Positions 62,024 to 64,000 of a DNA stretch of 64,000 nt are shown here, one piece after another. Position numbers and translations under genes: made by a program. Position 1 is the stretch's first letter. Each line of letters begins with the position of its first letter. The notes below the pieces were generated by a model. That model was not told the origin of the DNA. It did no database searches and saw only the letters and a list, made by a program, of their open reading frames with translations. Source of the DNA: Enterobacter pseudoroggenkampii (GTDB taxonomy: Bacteria; Pseudomonadota; Gammaproteobacteria; Enterobacterales; Enterobacteriaceae); contig NZ_JAPMLV010000001.1 in the NCBI RefSeq assembly GCF_026420145.1, forward strand, positions 1,860,001-1,924,000. Reading direction: 5' to 3'.

Positions 62024-64000
62024 TTACGCGGCAAACTGACAGTGAAACTCGCCCTGCTCGCAGGTGACGTGCAGACGTCGGTACTGCTCGTCGCTGCGGC
62101 TGGCGGTAAGTAAGATCTGGCTCATCTGAGGCAGCAGAGTGTTGGTCAGAATAGCGTCCACCATGCGGCCGCCGGACTCCACCTCGGTACAGCGCTGAAC
62201 AATCTGTTCCACCACGCTGTCGTCAAACTCAGAAATAATGCTGTGATTCTCTTCCAGACGACGCTGAATGCGCTTGAGCTGCAGGCGAACAATCTGCCCC
62301 AGCATCTCGTCGCTGAGCGGGTAATACGGCACCACCAGCAGACGGCCCAGCAGTGCCGGTGGGAACACCTCCAGCAGCGGCTGGCGCAGCGCGCCGCTCA
62401 AGGCGTCCGGCTCCGGCACCAGCTCCGGATCGGCGCACATGGCGCTAATCAGGTCGGTGCCGACGTTAGACGTCAGAATAATGATGGTGTTACGGAAATC
62501 AATGTGGCGCCCCTCTCCGTCTTCCATCCAGCCTTTATCAAAGACCTGGAAGAAGATTTCGTGGACGTCCGGGTGCGCTTTTTCAATTTCGTCCAGCAGC
62601 ACCACGCTGTACGGGCGGCGGCGCACGGCCTCGGTCAACACGCCGCCTTCACCATACCCTACGTATCCCGGAGGCGCACCTTTTAAGGTGGACACGGTGT
62701 GTGCTTCCTGGAACTCACTCATGTTGATGGTGATAACGTTCTGCTCGCCGCCGTACAGCGACTCCGCGAGCGCCAGCGCGGTTTCGGTTTTACCGACGCC
62801 GGACGGGCCGCACAGCATAAAGACGCCCACCGGTTTGTTGGGATCGTCGAGCTTCGCCCGCGAGGTTTTCACGCGGCGGGCAATCAGATCCAGACCGTGA
62901 CGCTGGCCGATAACGCGCTGGTTCAGCGTGTCGGCAAGGTTGAGCACCGCGTCGATCTCGTTTTTCACCATCCGGCCCAGCGGAATCCCGGTCCAGTCAG
63001 AGACCACCGCGGCAACCACGTTTTCATCCACCGCCGCAAACAGCAGCGGTTCATCACCCTGTAAGGCGTTCAGCGCCTGCTGCTGTTCCGTCAGCTTGCC
63101 GCGCAGCTCAGCGGTATATTCCTCGCCCGCCGCGAACAGCGCGGCGCGCAGACGGATAATCTCCTGCACCAGACTGCGCTCTTCTTCCCAGCGCCGGGAC
63201 AGGGCTTCGCGTTTTGTCTCATACGCGTCGCGTTCGGCGCGTAACGTTGCTACGCGCTCAGCGTCTCCGGCACCGACGCGCGCCTCGCGTTCTGCGATCT
63301 CAATTTCCACGTCCAGCGCGGCAATATGGCGCAGGCAGTCTTCCAGCTGCGCAGGCGGCGCGCTCTGGCTGACCGCGACGCGGGCGCAGGCGGTGTCGAG
63401 CAGGGCAACGGCTTTGTCCGGCAGCTGACGCGCCGGAATGTAGCGATGCGACAGCTTCACCGCCGCGCTGACCGCTTCGTCAAGCAGCAGAACCTGGTGG
63501 TGCGTCTCCAGCGGTGACACGGTGCTGCGCAGCATCAGAATGGCTTTCGCTTCGTCCGGCTCGTGAACCTGCACCGTCTGGAAACGACGGGTCAGCGCCG
63601 GGTCTTTCTCGATGTACTTTTTGTATTCCGCCCAGGTGGTGGCGCCGATGGTGCGCAGCTGACCGCGCGCCAGCGCGGGCTTAAGCAGGTTTGCCGCATC
63701 GCCGGTCCCCTGCTGGCCGCCTGCGCCAATCAGGGTGTGGATCTCATCAATAAACAGAATGATCGGCGTGGCGCTGGACTGGACTTCGTTAATGAGCGCC
63801 TGCAGACGGGCTTCAAACTCGCCTTTCATGCCTGCACCGGCCTGCAGCATGCCGATATCCAGCAGCCACAGCTGAATGTTCTGCAGCGGCTCCGGCACGT
63901 CGCCGTCGGCGATACGCAGCGCCAGAGCTTCCACCACCGCCGTTTTCCCGACCCCGGCTTCCCCGGTCAGCAGCGGGTTGTTCTGGCGACGACGCATCAG
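62024..64000 (-). CDS. tssH: ClpV/TssH, T6SS sheath-recycling AAA+ ATPase (N-terminus outside the window)
   Basis: 658 codons of the C-terminal part. D1: Walker [15 protein letters not shown] at the start, Walker [17 protein letters not shown] coiled-coil middle region follows ([20 protein letters not shown]). D2: [39 protein letters not shown] pore loop, [18 protein letters not shown]. The end ..[14 protein letters not shown] lacks ClpB disaggregase features. ClpV disassembles contracted TssB/TssC sheaths. The rest of the T6SS should continue beyond the right edge. Confidence 0.95.
   Translation of the reverse strand: MMRRRQNNPLLTGEAGVGKTAVVEALALRIADGDVPEPLQNIQLWLLDIGMLQAGAGMKGEFEARLQALINEVQSSATPIILFIDEIHTLIGAGGQQGTGDAANLLKPALARGQLRTIGATTWAEYKKYIEKDPALTRRFQTVQVHEPDEAKAILMLRSTVSPLETHHQVLLLDEAVSAAVKLSHRYIPARQLPDKAVALLDTACARVAVSQSAPPAQLEDCLRHIAALDVEIEIAEREARVGAGDAERVATLRAERDAYETKREALSRRWEEERSLVQEIIRLRAALFAAGEEYTAELRGKLTEQQQALNALQGDEPLLFAAVDENVVAAVVSDWTGIPLGRMVKNEIDAVLNLADTLNQRVIGQRHGLDLIARRVKTSRAKLDDPNKPVGVFMLCGPSGVGKTETALALAESLYGGEQNVITINMSEFQEAHTVSTLKGAPPGYVGYGEGGVLTEAVRRRPYSVVLLDEIEKAHPDVHEIFFQVFDKGWMEDGEGRHIDFRNTIIILTSNVGTDLISAMCADPELVPEPDALSGALRQPLLEVFPPALLGRLLVVPYYPLSDEMLGQIVRLQLKRIQRRLEENHSIISEFDDSVVEQIVQRCTEVESGGRMVDAILTNTLLPQMSQILLTASRSDEQYRRLHVTCEQGEFHCQFAA

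Overview
The window is an enterobacterial chromosome segment, most likely Enterobacter or a close relative. Gene content and order from ychO to ychF match the E. coli narL-side to ychF neighbourhood, and protein lengths and starts agree with the E. coli orthologues. There is a 127-bp ERIC element, a GGGAGAGGG-type hairpin repeat, and a methyl-accepting chemotaxis gene next to ychN. I cannot fix the species from sequence alone.

Bases 1-20150 are core genome: ychO (cut by the window edge), ychN, a chemotaxis receptor, a small DUF1883-like gene, chaC, chaB and chaA, then the hemA-prfA-prmC-(sirB2 remnant)-sirB1-kdsA operon. Divergent from it run lolB-ispE-prs-dauA, followed by a MerR regulator, ychH, pth and ychF. 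The notable anomaly is that sirB2 survives only as about 35 codons between prmC and sirB1.

Bases 20150-42700 are an AT-rich accessory island that begins at the 3' end of ychF. Nearly everything is on the minus strand. It is a graveyard and arsenal of Rhs C-terminal tips (HNH, WHH, AHH and GGG-QFF-type toxins, nearly all truncated or frameshifted) with many small immunity genes: SUKH, Imm26-like, ComJ-like, colicin-Im-like, DUF7660-like, TPR and macro-domain proteins. GC-rich Rhs core scraps alternate with the AT-rich toxin and immunity DNA. The 3' end of ychF recurs five more times in direct orientation, four of them directly abutting Rhs scraps, so the island looks built from successive ychF-anchored units.

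Bases 42456-64000 are the active end of a type VI secretion cluster, transcribed on the minus strand. In transcription order it holds clpV/tssH (partial), a PpkA-like kinase, a membrane protein, a VgrG, a PAAR effector with candidate immunity or accessory genes, and two tandem Tsi6-like plus ADP-ribosylglycohydrolase pairs. Next come a second VgrG, three exported small proteins, a DcrB/EagR-type chaperone, a full-length PAAR-Rhs effector of 1458 residues, and its immunity gene. The VgrG genes are homogenised over about 1.4 kb, and a third VgrG survives as a 200-bp scar.

Together the T6SS genes would load and fire PAAR and Rhs effectors, the adjacent immunity genes protect the cell, and the downstream array preserves immunity to displaced toxins. 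The least explained parts are the ychF-anchored unit structure, the paired Tsi6-like/ADP-ribosylglycohydrolase modules with no visible toxin, the toxin-immunity read-through ORF, and the unclassified Rhs and PAAR C-terminal domains.
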